Shown here: one piece after another, positions 18,051 to 27,374 of the stretch
How the letters are laid out: every line of letters starts with the position of its first letter
Position numbering within the stretch: position 1 is the stretch's first letter
Assembly: GCF_023156505.1 (NCBI RefSeq)
Contig: NZ_JALNMJ010000001.1
Coordinates: forward strand, 124,001-188,000
Length of the DNA: 64,000 bases
From: Roseibium sediminicola
GTDB taxonomy: Bacteria > Pseudomonadota > Alphaproteobacteria > Rhizobiales > Stappiaceae
Direction of reading: 5' to 3'
Position numbers and translations under genes: made by a program
The notes under the pieces: model-generated
The model's input: only the letters and a program-made list of their open reading frames with translations
Told to the model about the DNA's origin: nothing
Databases searched by the model: none

Positions 18051-18470
18051 GCTAAATTGACACGGAATTTGACTGCAAACAGCAACTGGCCGGCAGATAG
18101 GACGGAAAGAAATTATTGGGAGGACCAATCGATGCAATCCATTTTTCTAAGACAGCTGCTCGCACATTTCTCTCAAAAGTTGACTGACAGCTCCCGGCCC
18201 CGTTTCGGACATTCGTCCCAACCGCGGTAAATGACCGCGCCCCGCCCTCTAATGACCTTCACACGTCGTGCAACGAACGGCTGCTTTGCAACTCGGACCT
18301 GAATACTGCGAACAACCGCAATGGGCACGCAAAGCAGGCGATCCAGTCCACACCAACCTCGCCTCAAGAAGCCATCTCTTTTCCTCGTCCCAGATTTCTT
18401 GCAAACACCCGGAACTCCCTTCACCCCGCCAATCCAAAGACCCGCTATCCTCACCGACATCCACCACCCA
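18051..18470. other. Gene-free spacer at the right edge of the AT-rich region
   Basis: About 420 bp between the DUF3299 gene and the terminator of the cytochrome gene. Nothing supportable was seen in it: the open frames present are short and have no family likeness. Confidence 0.5.
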
Positions 18471-18501
18471 CAAAAGAAAAAGGCCGGGAAAATCCCGGCC
18501 T
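18471..18501 (-). terminator. Terminator after the cytochrome c gene
   Basis: A perfect 9-bp stem (AGGCCGGGA/TCCCGGCCT) with a 3-base loop is followed on the minus strand by a T-rich run. The plus strand also has a T-run, so it could work in both directions. Confidence 0.85.
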
Positions 18502-18526
18502 CTTCTTTTTTGATGGTTGAACCGTC

Positions 18527-18922
18527 TTATTCGGTCGCGCCTTCGGCGTTGAACTGGGCCAGATAGGCGATCACGTCGGCGCGGTCGTCTTCCTTTTTCA
18601 GGCCGGCAAAGGCCATTTTGCCCTTCGGGATCACGTCCTTCGGCTTGGTAAGGTAAGCGTCGAGCGTTTCCACGTCCCAGACCTTGCCGTCGCCCATCTC
18701 GATCAGGGCGTTGGAATACTTGTAACCCTCGACCGCACCCCATTCGCGGCCGACAATGCCGTTCAGCTCGGGGCCGACCTTGTTCTTGGCATCAGGTCCA
18801 ACGGCGTGGCAGGCCTTGCATTTCCGGAAAACTTTTTCGCCCTTGGCGGCGTCGCCCTCGGCGCTCGCCTGAACGCTCAAGGCCAGAAGCGCGGTTCCGG
18901 CGATCATCAGCAGTCGCTGCAT
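18527..18922 (-). CDS. Class I cytochrome c
   Basis: A 131-residue periplasmic electron carrier. A signal peptide (LLMIAGTALLALSVQASA) is followed by the haem site CKACH at about residues 36-40, with the distal ligand methionine probably in IPKGKMAFAGL. Size and layout match cytochrome c2/c550 of alphaproteobacteria, which link the bc1 complex to terminal oxidases. The ATG at 18922 has GAGGGAGAG upstream; an in-frame ATG at 18937 is less likely. It is monocistronic with its own terminator. Confidence 0.9.
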   Translation of the reverse strand: MQRLLMIAGTALLALSVQASAEGDAAKGEKVFRKCKACHAVGPDAKNKVGPELNGIVGREWGAVEGYKYSNALIEMGDGKVWDVETLDAYLTKPKDVIPKGKMAFAGLKKEDDRADVIAYLAQFNAEGATE

Positions 18923-19061
18923 GTGTCTCTCCCTCAATTCGGGTGGTTGAAACCCCAGCCCACAGAACAGGATGACCGGCTGAGATGCAAGCGACGCACC
19001 GTCGCAGCCCAGACCGGAGCTTGTCGATGAGGTAAACTTTGTAGTTTACTGATGGCGGGTA

Positions 19062-20006
19062 TCAACTGGCACGCGCGCTGCTGGGCAGGCGCAGCCACTC
19101 CTCCAGGCCCGCGTCCCAATAAGGTGAGGAGCCGTAAAGGCCTGCAAGAAAGTCGATGAACACCCGCACCTTGGCGGGAAGGAACTGGCGGCTGGGATAG
19201 ACGGCGTAAAGGCCGACATCCTTGGAAGCGCGGTATTGCGGCAGCAGGATCTGCAATTTGCCCTCGCGCAGCTCCGGGCCGACATCCCAGGTGGAGCGCA
19301 GGGCGATGCCAACGCCGGCCATCAGGCATTCGCGCACGACTTCGTTGGAATTGGTCTTGATCGGCGCCTGGGTGCGAACGGTTTCGATGCCGTTCGGGCC
19401 GGCGAGCCGCCATGGGTCCTGGTTGGTCGCCGCGATGGTGACGTGGTTTGTCAGTAGATCGTCGATGCTGTCGGGTGCGCCGTGCTTGGCGATATAGTCC
19501 GGGCTGGCGCAGAGGATCCGGTGCACAGGGGCCAGGCGCCGGGCGACCAGGCTGCTGTCGGAAAGTTCCGCGATACGGATGGCAAGATCGTAGCCGTCAC
19601 CGACAATGTCGACGAAATCGTCGGAGAGGTCGAGATTGACGGACAGGTCCGGGTTCTCGGTCAGGAAGGTGCCCAGATGCGGCGCGATATGCAGGCGCCC
19701 GAAGGAAGTAGGCACGGCGACCTTCAGATTGCCGCGCGCCTTGGCCGAGCCGCGCGAGACGAAGGTTTCGGCCTCTTCCACGGAGGCCAGGATGGCCACC
19801 ACGCGCTCATAGAAGCCCTGGCCGGCCTCGGTCATGGCGATCTGGCGGGTGGTCCGCTGCAGAAGCCGCGTGCCGAGTTTTTCCTCAAGCCGGCGGATGC
19901 GTTTGGAGACAACGGCTGGCGACAGGCTCATCTCGCGGCCCGCCGCCGACATGCTGCCGGCGCTGACCACTCTTGCGAAAATCTCCATGTCCGTCAGATT
20001 GCTCAT
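19062..20006 (-). CDS. LysR-type regulator divergent from the glc genes
   Basis: A 314-residue regulator. Residues 1-62 hold the helix-turn-helix (MEIFARVVSAGSMSAAGREM, then SPAVVSKRIRRLEEKLGTRL), and the rest forms the effector domain of the CrgA-like subgroup. The open frame continues upstream to 20999 across the glcD gene, but the family start is the ATG at 20006. It is divergent from glcD with 156 bp between them, so it may control glycolate oxidase; GlcC-type regulators do this in enterobacteria, and here a LysR protein takes the place. Confidence 0.87.
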   Translation of the reverse strand: MSNLTDMEIFARVVSAGSMSAAGREMSLSPAVVSKRIRRLEEKLGTRLLQRTTRQIAMTEAGQGFYERVVAILASVEEAETFVSRGSAKARGNLKVAVPTSFGRLHIAPHLGTFLTENPDLSVNLDLSDDFVDIVGDGYDLAIRIAELSDSSLVARRLAPVHRILCASPDYIAKHGAPDSIDDLLTNHVTIAATNQDPWRLAGPNGIETVRTQAPIKTNSNEVVRECLMAGVGIALRSTWDVGPELREGKLQILLPQYRASKDVGLYAVYPSRQFLPAKVRVFIDFLAGLYGSSPYWDAGLEEWLRLPSSARAS

Positions 20007-20162
20007 TTTCAATCTCTCAGAAAGGCAATTAGTATTTTCCGTACCTTTTCCCGGGTCGTGAACCTTGCCAGACTTCGGAAAAAGAGCTGCACTGCATGGC
20101 CACTTTACGTTGGACCTAGCCGATTGGATCAACGTAACAAATAGTAGAAGGATCATTACCCT

Positions 20163-21659
20163 GTGACCGCAATTGCGATGCCCGCTCCCGATCAGTCCGT
20201 GATCGCCCGCCGCCGGGAAATCCTGTCCGCGCTGCAGGCGATCGTTCCGGGCGAAGGCGTGATCCACGACGAGCGCGAGATGCGCGCCTACGAAACCGAC
20301 GCCCTGACGGCCTATCGCCAGCTGCCGCTGATCGTCGTTTTGCCGGAAACGGTCGAGCAGGTCTCCAGGGTCCTGAAATACTGCCATGACAATGACGTCA
20401 AGGTGGTCCCGCGCGGGGCGGGAACGTCTCTGTCCGGCGGGGCCCTGCCGCTGGAAGACGGCGTGTTGCTGTCGATGATGAAGTTCAACCAGGTGCTCGA
20501 CATCGACTATGACAACAGGTCCGTCGTGGTTCAGCCCGGGGTCACCAACCTCGGCATCACACGGGCGGTCGAGGGCGAGGGCTTTTATTATGCGCCGGAC
20601 CCGTCCTCCCAGATTGCCTGTTCCATCGGCGGCAACATCGCCGAGAATTCCGGCGGTGTGCATTGCCTGAAATACGGCCTGACCACCAACAATGTGCTCG
20701 GCCTGGAAATGGTGCTGATCAACGGCGAGGTCATCCGTCTGGGCGGCAAGCATCTCGACAGCGAGGGTTATGACCTGCTGGCGCTGATGACCGGCTCCGA
20801 GGGCCTGCTGGGCGTCGTCACCGAAGTCACCGTGCGCATCCTGCAGAAGCCGGAAACCGCGCGCGCGCTCCTGATCGGCTTTCCGACCAGCGAGGATGGC
20901 GGCCGCTGCGTCGCCGACATCATTGCCGCGGGCATCATCCCGGGCGGCATGGAAATGATGGACAAGCCCGCCATTCACGCGGCGGAGGATTTCGTCCATG
21001 CCGGTTATCCGCGCGATGTCGAGGCGCTGCTAATCGTCGAGCTCGACGGGCCGGAAGGCGAGGTCGATTACCTGATCGGCCGGGTCGAGGAAATTGCCAA
21101 GGCCAACAAGGCCCGTCATTTGCGGGTTTCCGAAAGTGAAGAAGAACGCATGACCTTCTGGGCGGGCCGCAAGGCGGCCTTTCCGGCGGTTGGCCGGATC
21201 TCGCCGGATTACCTTTGCATGGATGGCACCATCCCGCGCCGCGAATTGCCGAAGGTTCTGGCGCGGATGCGCGAACTCGCCGACAAGCACGGGCTTCGGG
21301 TCGCCAATGTGTTTCACGCAGGAGACGGCAACCTGCACCCGCTGATCCTGTACGATGCCAACAAACCGGGGGAGCTGGACGCCGCCGAGGCCTTCGGCGC
21401 GGACATCCTGCGCCTGTGTGTCGAGGTCGGCGGGGTTCTGACCGGCGAACACGGCGTCGGCATCGAAAAGCGTGACCTGATGACGGACATGTTCTCCGAG
21501 GCCGATCTGAAACAGCAGCAACGGGTCAAATGCGCCTTTGACGACAAGCATCTGCTCAATCCGGGCAAGGTCTTCCCGGTGCTGCACCGCTGCGCCGAAC
21601 TTGGCAAGATGCATGTGCACAAGGGCCAATTGCCCTTTCCCGACATTCCGCGGTTCTGA
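20163..21659 (+). CDS. glcD: Glycolate oxidase subunit GlcD (FAD-linked)
   Basis: A 498-residue flavoprotein that oxidises glycolate (or D-lactate) together with GlcE and GlcF, passing electrons to the quinone pool. The FAD-binding PCMH domain is clear at about residues 55-235: VVPRGAGTSLSGGALP, then CSIGGNIAENSGGVHCLKYG. The C-terminal FAD-oxidase domain contains VFHAGDGNLHP and GEHGVGIEK. Length matches E. coli GlcD (499). It starts with GTG. Nine bp separate it from glcE. Confidence 0.95.
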   Translation: MTAIAMPAPDQSVIARRREILSALQAIVPGEGVIHDEREMRAYETDALTAYRQLPLIVVLPETVEQVSRVLKYCHDNDVKVVPRGAGTSLSGGALPLEDGVLLSMMKFNQVLDIDYDNRSVVVQPGVTNLGITRAVEGEGFYYAPDPSSQIACSIGGNIAENSGGVHCLKYGLTTNNVLGLEMVLINGEVIRLGGKHLDSEGYDLLALMTGSEGLLGVVTEVTVRILQKPETARALLIGFPTSEDGGRCVADIIAAGIIPGGMEMMDKPAIHAAEDFVHAGYPRDVEALLIVELDGPEGEVDYLIGRVEEIAKANKARHLRVSESEEERMTFWAGRKAAFPAVGRISPDYLCMDGTIPRRELPKVLARMRELADKHGLRVANVFHAGDGNLHPLILYDANKPGELDAAEAFGADILRLCVEVGGVLTGEHGVGIEKRDLMTDMFSEADLKQQQRVKCAFDDKHLLNPGKVFPVLHRCAELGKMHVHKGQLPFPDIPRF

Positions 21660-21668
21660 GAGGCCACC

Positions 21669-22859
21669 ATGGACGCAACCTTGAAACCGCGCAGCGCTGA
21701 AGACGTCGAAGAGGCCGTCAGATGGGCGGCTGCCGAGACCCAGCCGCTGGAAATCCTGGGGCAGGGCTCGAAACGGGCTCTGGGCCGGCCGATCCAGGCC
21801 GCCCATGTGCTGGATCTCTCCGGCCTCGCCGGCATTGAAAGTTATGAGCCTGCCGAATTGGTGCTGACGGTGAAAGCCGGCACGCCGATTGCCGAGGTTG
21901 AGAAACTGGTCGACGACAACGGCCAGGAACTTTCCTTCGAGCCGATGGACTATGGCCCGCTGTTCGGCAAAGCGCCGGGGCGCGGCACGATCGGTGGCGT
22001 TCTGGCCGTCAATCTCTCGGGTCCCAGACGGATCAAGGCCGGTGCCGCACGCGATCATGTGCTCGGGATGGAAGCGGTGTCGGGACGCGGCGAACTCTTC
22101 AAGTCCGGCGGCAAGGTGGTAAAGAACGTCACCGGTTACGATCTGCCGCGAACGCTCTGCGGCTCTTACGGCACGCTCGCAGTGGCGACCAGCGTCACCT
22201 TGAAGGTCAATCCCAAGCCCGAGACATCGGTGACATTCGTGCTGAACGGGTTGGACGACCAGGACGGCATCCAGGCGCTGTGCGAGGCCATGGGCTCGTC
22301 GGCGGAAGTGTCGGGCGCGGCGCATCTGCCAGGATGGGGCGATAGTGACAAGAGCAGGACGGTCCTGCGCCTGGAGGGCTTCAAGTCCTCGGTCGACTAC
22401 CGGATGAAGAGCCTTGCCGATCGGCTCGGCGCCTACGGGACCTCCCATCAGCTTGACAGGGACGAATCGCAAAAACTCTGGACGGGTATCAAGAACCTGG
22501 AAGACTTTGCCGCGCGGAATACACCGGTCTGGCGGATTTCCGTTGCTCCGACGGCCGGACCGCAACTGGTGGCGCGCCTGAAAACCGCTTTCGAGCTGGA
22601 TGCACTCTATGACTGGAGCGGCGGCCTGGTCTGGCTGTCCTGCACCGACGGTGACATCCACCAGGCAAAGGTGCGCAATGCGGTTGAAGCGGTCGGCGGC
22701 GGCCATGCCACGCTGGTGCGCGCGGATCCGTCCGTGCGCTCGGAGGCGGCCGTGTTCCAGCCGCAACCGTCGCCGCTGGCGGCGCTGTCCCGGCGCCTGA
22801 AGGAGCAATTCGACCCGAAAGGCGTTCTAAACCCTGGACGTATGGTCACCGGTCTGTAG
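21669..22859 (+). CDS. glcE: Glycolate oxidase subunit GlcE
   Basis: A 396-residue FAD-binding subunit of glycolate oxidase. The N-terminal half has the PCMH fold (EILGQGSKRALGRP, GRGTIGGVLAVNLSGPRR, GGKVVKNVTGYDLPRTL) and the C-terminus ends DPKGVLNPGRM, as in the family. It acts with GlcD and GlcF at the inner membrane. The next gene downstream is a small membrane protein rather than glcF, which follows about 630 bp later. Confidence 0.93.
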   Translation: MDATLKPRSAEDVEEAVRWAAAETQPLEILGQGSKRALGRPIQAAHVLDLSGLAGIESYEPAELVLTVKAGTPIAEVEKLVDDNGQELSFEPMDYGPLFGKAPGRGTIGGVLAVNLSGPRRIKAGAARDHVLGMEAVSGRGELFKSGGKVVKNVTGYDLPRTLCGSYGTLAVATSVTLKVNPKPETSVTFVLNGLDDQDGIQALCEAMGSSAEVSGAAHLPGWGDSDKSRTVLRLEGFKSSVDYRMKSLADRLGAYGTSHQLDRDESQKLWTGIKNLEDFAARNTPVWRISVAPTAGPQLVARLKTAFELDALYDWSGGLVWLSCTDGDIHQAKVRNAVEAVGGGHATLVRADPSVRSEAAVFQPQPSPLAALSRRLKEQFDPKGVLNPGRMVTGL

Positions 22860-22905
22860 TCTGGAGGAGATCGTGTCGAGGGGCAATTTTTAGCGGAGTT
22901 CGATT

Positions 22906-23265
22906 ATGGAACAGCAATCCGACGTTGCAGGTTACATGGAGCCGGGCGGGAAGAACGCAACGCTCATCTATATTCTTTATCTAGCCAATATTATCGTGCC
23001 GTTCACCGCCATCGTTGGTGTGATCTTCGCTTATCTGAACCGGGGCCAGAGCAGCGCCTGGGTCGACAGCCATTACACCTACCAGATCCGGACCTTCTGG
23101 ATCGGGCTTCTGTTCGGCATTGTCAGTGCCCTTCTGACCGTCATCCTGATCGGCTTCCTGATGATCCTCCTGGTGCTCATCTGGATGATCGTGCGTTGTA
23201 TCAAGGGCATGCAGCTGGCCGGGCGCAATGAGGCCGTCCCGAACCCGCAGACCTGGATGTTCTGA
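22906..23265 (+). CDS. DUF4870-like small membrane protein inside the glc cluster
   Basis: A 119-residue protein with three hydrophobic helices (residues about 18-45, 60-85 and 85-105). The WVDSHYTYQIRTFWIG segment between the first two is the hallmark of DUF4870-like proteins. No function is known for the family. It sits between glcE and glcF on the same strand, 46 bp after glcE, so it is probably co-transcribed. A link with glycolate oxidase assembly or with glycolate movement is possible but is only a context argument. Confidence 0.8.
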   Translation: MEQQSDVAGYMEPGGKNATLIYILYLANIIVPFTAIVGVIFAYLNRGQSSAWVDSHYTYQIRTFWIGLLFGIVSALLTVILIGFLMILLVLIWMIVRCIKGMQLAGRNEAVPNPQTWMF

Positions 23266-23491
23266 AGGCCGTCCAAATCGATCCATCCTGGAGACAGGCC
23301 GCCGGCGCGCGGTTGTGCGCCGGACGGGGAGTGGTTGCATCCTGTTCCGGTCCTGGTCCTGTGGGACAGATTGTCCCTGACCGCAAAACCCTTATGCCCG
23401 AAAGGTGCCTTGTGCGGTTTTTCGGCAGACCGTACGATCCGCGTCACTTCAGGGTAGATAACCCGCATCGGGTGAGGGGACGCGAGCCGAC

Positions 23492-24829
23492 ATGCAGACC
23501 AATTTTACCGCGGAACAACTGAAAGACAGCCACGTCGCGGCGTCCGAAAAGATCCTGCGCAAATGCGTGCATTGCGGTTTCTGCACGGCGACCTGCCCGA
23601 CTTTCACGCTGCTCGGCGATGAGCTGGACAGCCCGCGCGGGCGTATCTATCTCATCAAGGACATGCTGGAAAATGATCGGCCGGCGGACGAGAAGATCGT
23701 CAAGCATATCGACCGTTGCCTGTCCTGCCTCGCCTGCATGACCACCTGTCCCTCGGGTGTGCATTACATGCACCTGGTCGATCACGCCCGCATCCACATC
23801 GAAAAGACCTACAAGCGTCCTTTGACCGACCGTCTGATGCGGTCGCTGCTGGCCTTCGTGCTGCCTTACCCGAAACGCTTCCGGGCGGCGCTCATAGGAG
23901 CGTTTTTCGGTCGTCCGCTCGCCGGCGTGCTGAAAATGATGGGTGGACCGCTGGCCAAGATGGGCGCGATGCTGGAACTGGCGCCTGCCAGGGCACCGGT
24001 GCGCGGCCAGCTGGAAGGTCCCGGCGTCTTCACAGCCGAGGCGCCGGCGCGCAAGGGCCGTGTGGCGCTGTTGAGCGGCTGCGCCCAGCCGGTGCTCAAT
24101 CCGGGCATCAACGATGCCACCATTAGGCTTTTGCGCCGGTCCGGCTACGAGATCGTCTTGCCGAAGGGCGAGGTCTGCTGCGGCGCCCTGGTCCATCACA
24201 TGGGCAAGGAAGAGGCGTCGCTGGAAAACGCCCGCCGCAATGTCGATGTCTGGACGGCGGAAGCCGAAGGCGAGGGCATCGATGCCATCCTGATCACCGC
24301 CTCCGGCTGCGGCACCACGATCAAGGATTACGGCTTCATGCTGAAGGACGACCCGGCCTATGCGGAAAAGGCCGCAAGGGTGTCGTCGCTGGCAAAGGAC
24401 ATCACCGAGTTTCTATCAGGCATCGAGCTCGGTGAGCCGCTCCTGAAGCCGGGCCTGACGGTGGCCTATCATTCCGCCTGCTCGATGCAGCACGGCCAGA
24501 AGATCACGCGCCAGCCTAAGGACCTGCTGAAAGCCGCCGGATTTATCGTGAAAGACGTGCCCGAGGGGCATCTGTGCTGCGGATCGGCGGGCACCTACAA
24601 CATACTCCAGCCAGACATCGCCCGTCGTCTGCGCGACCGCAAGGTGGCCAATATCGAAAAGACCCGGCCCGACCTGATTGCGACCGGCAATATCGGCTGC
24701 ATGACCCAGATCGGCCTCGGCACGGAAATCCCGATTCTGCACACGGCCGAACTGCTCGACTGGGTCTATGGCGGCCCGGAGCCGGAGGGGCTGTCGTCGG
24801 TGCTTCGCACCACTGAAGCAGCGGAGTAG
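23492..24829 (+). CDS. glcF: Glycolate oxidase iron-sulfur subunit GlcF
   Basis: A 445-residue iron-sulfur protein that carries electrons from GlcDE to the quinone pool. Two 4Fe-4S motifs are present near residues 26-37 (CVHCGFCTATCP) and 77-88 (CLSCLACMTTCP). Two CCG domains follow (CCGALVHH and CCGSAGTYN), which bind further clusters in this family. It is separated from the DUF4870-like gene by a 226-bp gap, so a second promoter cannot be excluded. It is convergent with the chloride-transporter gene, with only 6 bp between the stops. Confidence 0.94.
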   Translation: MQTNFTAEQLKDSHVAASEKILRKCVHCGFCTATCPTFTLLGDELDSPRGRIYLIKDMLENDRPADEKIVKHIDRCLSCLACMTTCPSGVHYMHLVDHARIHIEKTYKRPLTDRLMRSLLAFVLPYPKRFRAALIGAFFGRPLAGVLKMMGGPLAKMGAMLELAPARAPVRGQLEGPGVFTAEAPARKGRVALLSGCAQPVLNPGINDATIRLLRRSGYEIVLPKGEVCCGALVHHMGKEEASLENARRNVDVWTAEAEGEGIDAILITASGCGTTIKDYGFMLKDDPAYAEKAARVSSLAKDITEFLSGIELGEPLLKPGLTVAYHSACSMQHGQKITRQPKDLLKAAGFIVKDVPEGHLCCGSAGTYNILQPDIARRLRDRKVANIEKTRPDLIATGNIGCMTQIGLGTEIPILHTAELLDWVYGGPEPEGLSSVLRTTEAAE

Positions 24830-24835
24830 GACCGC

Positions 24836-26194
24836 TCAGCTTTCCCGCGTGCCCAGCTGAACCGGGGTCTTGTCGTCCGGTTCGCTGTCCTCCTTTTCAC
24901 CCGCAAGACGGAGGGTGCGTTCGAGCAGCTCTTCGTAGATTGGCCGGCCGCCCAGATGATGGGCGGTGAGCGAGGCGGTGGTGCAGGTGACCAGCACCGG
25001 CATGATCAGGGCATAGGCGCCGGTCAGCTCCATCACCAGAACCACGCCAACCATCGGCGCGCGCACGGAAGCGGCGAAAAACCCGCCCATGGCGGCGACC
25101 GCGCAGGCGGCGCGGAACTCGTCCTCGATCGGCAGGTAACTGACGAAAAGGACGCCGAAGGCGAGGCCCGCACAAGTCGCAATCGACAGCATCGGGGCGA
25201 AGATACCCCCCGGCACGCCGGAGGCATAGGAGAACAGCACGCCGCCAAAGCGGAGCAGCGTCATCAACAGCAGCGCCAGGATGCCGTATTTGCTTGCGAT
25301 CAGGCCGTGTACCAGATCCTCGCCGCCGCCGGTCGCATCCGGAAAGGCGTTCAGGAGAATGCCGGTGGCGGCACCGACCGCGAGCGCCGGCAGCCAGCGC
25401 ATTCCCTTGGGGATCTTCAGAAACAGATCCATGGTCATGATCAGGGCGCGATTGAACAAGACACCGAGGCCGCCGAGAAAAAAGCCCAGGATGGCCAGAA
25501 GCAAGAAGCTCCAGATCGGCACATAGCTTACTTCCACCAGCAGCGGCGGCCCGACATGGGTGAGCTGCTCGGTGACCGCGGCGCTCAGGATCGACGCGAT
25601 GATGACCGCCATATAGGTCCGGTAGCCGAAGGGAAACTGCCGGCGTGTTTCCTCGACGATGAACAGGATCGCCGCCAGCGGTGCGTTGAAGGCGGCCGCA
25701 AGACCTGCCGCCGCGCCGGCCGCGAGCAGGCCCTTGTGCTCATCCGGCGAGTGGGGCCGGGAGCGTGCGATTGCCTCTGCGGTCATCGCGCCCATATGGA
25801 TGGTCGGTCCCTCGCGCCCGAGAACCAGACCGGAGCCAAGGGCCAGCAAACCGCCGAAGAACTTTGCGACCAGCACCGGCACGGGGTGCAGGGGACGTTT
25901 GTCCTCCATCGCGCCCTCGATTTCCTGAATTCCGCTGCCGGCGGCTTCCGGCGCGACCCTTTGGACCAGAAAAAAGGCACCGGTCACGCAAAGAGCGGAG
26001 ATTGCCATCGACACGGCATAGGGCAAAAAGCCGGTGCCGAGCGCGGTTCTGAGCGCGGCGTATTCAGCGAACAGAAACTCCAGGCCGGTGTGAAACCCGG
26101 TCGCCAGCGCGCCGACCAGGAGGCCGACGAGCGCGGCCTTCACAAAATAGGCGGCATCCGATTTCGCGGAATATGAACTGGAGGGAACTTGCAT
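24836..26194 (-). CDS. ClC-type chloride/proton antiporter
   Basis: A 452-residue integral membrane protein of the voltage-gated chloride channel family. The signature filter motifs are present in order: GSGIQEIEGA, GREGPTIHMG (gating glutamate) and GGIFAPMLSIA. The intracellular proton glutamate is visible in ILFIVEETRRQF, so it should act as a chloride/proton exchanger rather than a passive channel. No C-terminal CBS domains are present. It is convergent with glcF, and a bidirectional hairpin lies upstream of its start. Confidence 0.92.
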   Translation of the reverse strand: MQVPSSSYSAKSDAAYFVKAALVGLLVGALATGFHTGLEFLFAEYAALRTALGTGFLPYAVSMAISALCVTGAFFLVQRVAPEAAGSGIQEIEGAMEDKRPLHPVPVLVAKFFGGLLALGSGLVLGREGPTIHMGAMTAEAIARSRPHSPDEHKGLLAAGAAAGLAAAFNAPLAAILFIVEETRRQFPFGYRTYMAVIIASILSAAVTEQLTHVGPPLLVEVSYVPIWSFLLLAILGFFLGGLGVLFNRALIMTMDLFLKIPKGMRWLPALAVGAATGILLNAFPDATGGGEDLVHGLIASKYGILALLLMTLLRFGGVLFSYASGVPGGIFAPMLSIATCAGLAFGVLFVSYLPIEDEFRAACAVAAMGGFFAASVRAPMVGVVLVMELTGAYALIMPVLVTCTTASLTAHHLGGRPIYEELLERTLRLAGEKEDSEPDDKTPVQLGTRES

Positions 26195-26305
26195 GCCGGC
26201 GATCCGGTGAGCTGGGGTGATGGGCAGTGCCGGCCGGCGATTCGACCCGCGTCAGCGAGAAGCCTGCAAGGAAAACGCATGGTGCGCAAGGGAGCTGCGG
26301 AACGG

Positions 26306-26333
26306 AAAAACGCGCGGGCTGGCCGCGCGTTTT
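26306..26333 (-). terminator. Terminator after the L,D-transpeptidase gene
   Basis: A perfect 11-bp stem (AAAACGCGCGG/CCGCGCGTTTT) with a 5-base loop lies just past the stop of the L,D-transpeptidase gene, with a T-run on the minus strand. Confidence 0.8.
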
Positions 26334-26351
26334 CTAATCGTTCGAAAGACC

Positions 26352-27116
26352 CTAGATCACGTGAACCGTGGTGCCGACCCGCACGCGTTCGTAAAGATCC
26401 GTGACGTCCTCGTTGCGCATGCGAATGCAGCCGGAGGAGACCGCGTGGCCGATGGTCCAGGGCTGGTTGGAACCGTGGATCCGGTAGAGGGTTGAACCGA
26501 GATACATGGCGCGGGCACCGAGCGGGTTTTCAGGTCCGCCGGCCATGAAGGTCGGCAGATCAGGGCGGCGCTTGCGCATCTCCGCGGGCGGACGCCAGTC
26601 CGGCCATTCGGCCTTGCGCGTGACCTTGTGCGTGCCGGCCCATTCAAAGCCCGGCTTGCCGACGCCGACACCGTAGCGGCGGGCCGTGCCGTCGCTCTGC
26701 ACCAGATAGAGATAGCGGGCATTGGTGTCGATGACGATCGTGCCGGCCTTGTGCGGGCCGTCATAGTCGACCACCGTTGGCAGGAATTGCGGTGAGATCT
26801 GCCGGGTCTGCGGCTGTTGAACGCGTCGCTGCTGCTGGCGCACCGGCTGCTGGCGCGGCGACCACCAGTTGGCGCGGCGCACCTGGCGCTGCTGTTGCTG
26901 CGGTACCTGGCGGAACTGGTAGCGCGTGGCCGTCGACCGGCGCTGCACACGCGGCTGCAGCTGCAGCATCCAGGGTTCGGTCAGATTGGGACTGAGCACG
27001 AGAGGCGGCGGCGCGGTCTGGGCAGAGGCCGTGGGAACGCCTGTCAGTCCGGTGGAGACAATCAATGCCCCGGCGATGCCGATCGCCTTGAGAGAAAATG
27101 CACGTGAAAAGAACAT
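26352..27116 (-). CDS. L,D-transpeptidase (YkuD domain)
   Basis: A 254-residue exported enzyme with a signal peptide near residues 7-33, a glutamine/arginine-rich low-complexity stretch at about 50-105, and a C-terminal YkuD domain. The catalytic motif is HGSNQPWTIGHAVSSGCIRM, giving the histidine and the cysteine; the usual SHGC reads SSGC here. These enzymes form 3-3 cross-links in peptidoglycan or anchor lipoproteins to it. The start at 27116 puts the signal peptide at the N-terminus; the open frame begins ten codons earlier. Confidence 0.87.
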   Translation of the reverse strand: MFFSRAFSLKAIGIAGALIVSTGLTGVPTASAQTAPPPLVLSPNLTEPWMLQLQPRVQRRSTATRYQFRQVPQQQQRQVRRANWWSPRQQPVRQQQRRVQQPQTRQISPQFLPTVVDYDGPHKAGTIVIDTNARYLYLVQSDGTARRYGVGVGKPGFEWAGTHKVTRKAEWPDWRPPAEMRKRRPDLPTFMAGGPENPLGARAMYLGSTLYRIHGSNQPWTIGHAVSSGCIRMRNEDVTDLYERVRVGTTVHVI

Positions 27117-27374
27117 GGCAGCACTCGCAAACTTGTCATCGACCACGTTCAGCGGATTGAGGCCGTCCTCAAGCCGCCGGTTAACGGATTGGCAAGGATG
27201 ATAAGTGGCTGTCCTCAGCTAATCGTGAATCCCGCATGGAGAATTCAGGTAATCTTTTCTTATGGTTATTCTTTTCTTGAGGAACAGGCTTAATAAAACG
27301 AGAGTCGTGGACCAGTCGTTTGGTTAACGATTTCAACGGGGATTGAATCCTCTGCGCTTTCCAGGATTCCTTGG

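Noticed and set aside
20007..20999. N-terminal extension of the LysR frame reaching back across glcD
   Set aside because: The extra 330 residues are antisense to glcD and bear no homology; the LysR family start lies at 20006.
21030..22808. 592-codon minus-strand frame across glcD and glcE
   Set aside because: It is the antisense shadow of two well-supported genes and shows no domain.
26777..27201. Alanine-rich plus-strand frames opposite the Q/R-rich linker of the L,D-transpeptidase
   Set aside because: Low-complexity CTG/CAG-type repeats in the real gene create these frames; they have no start signal or family.
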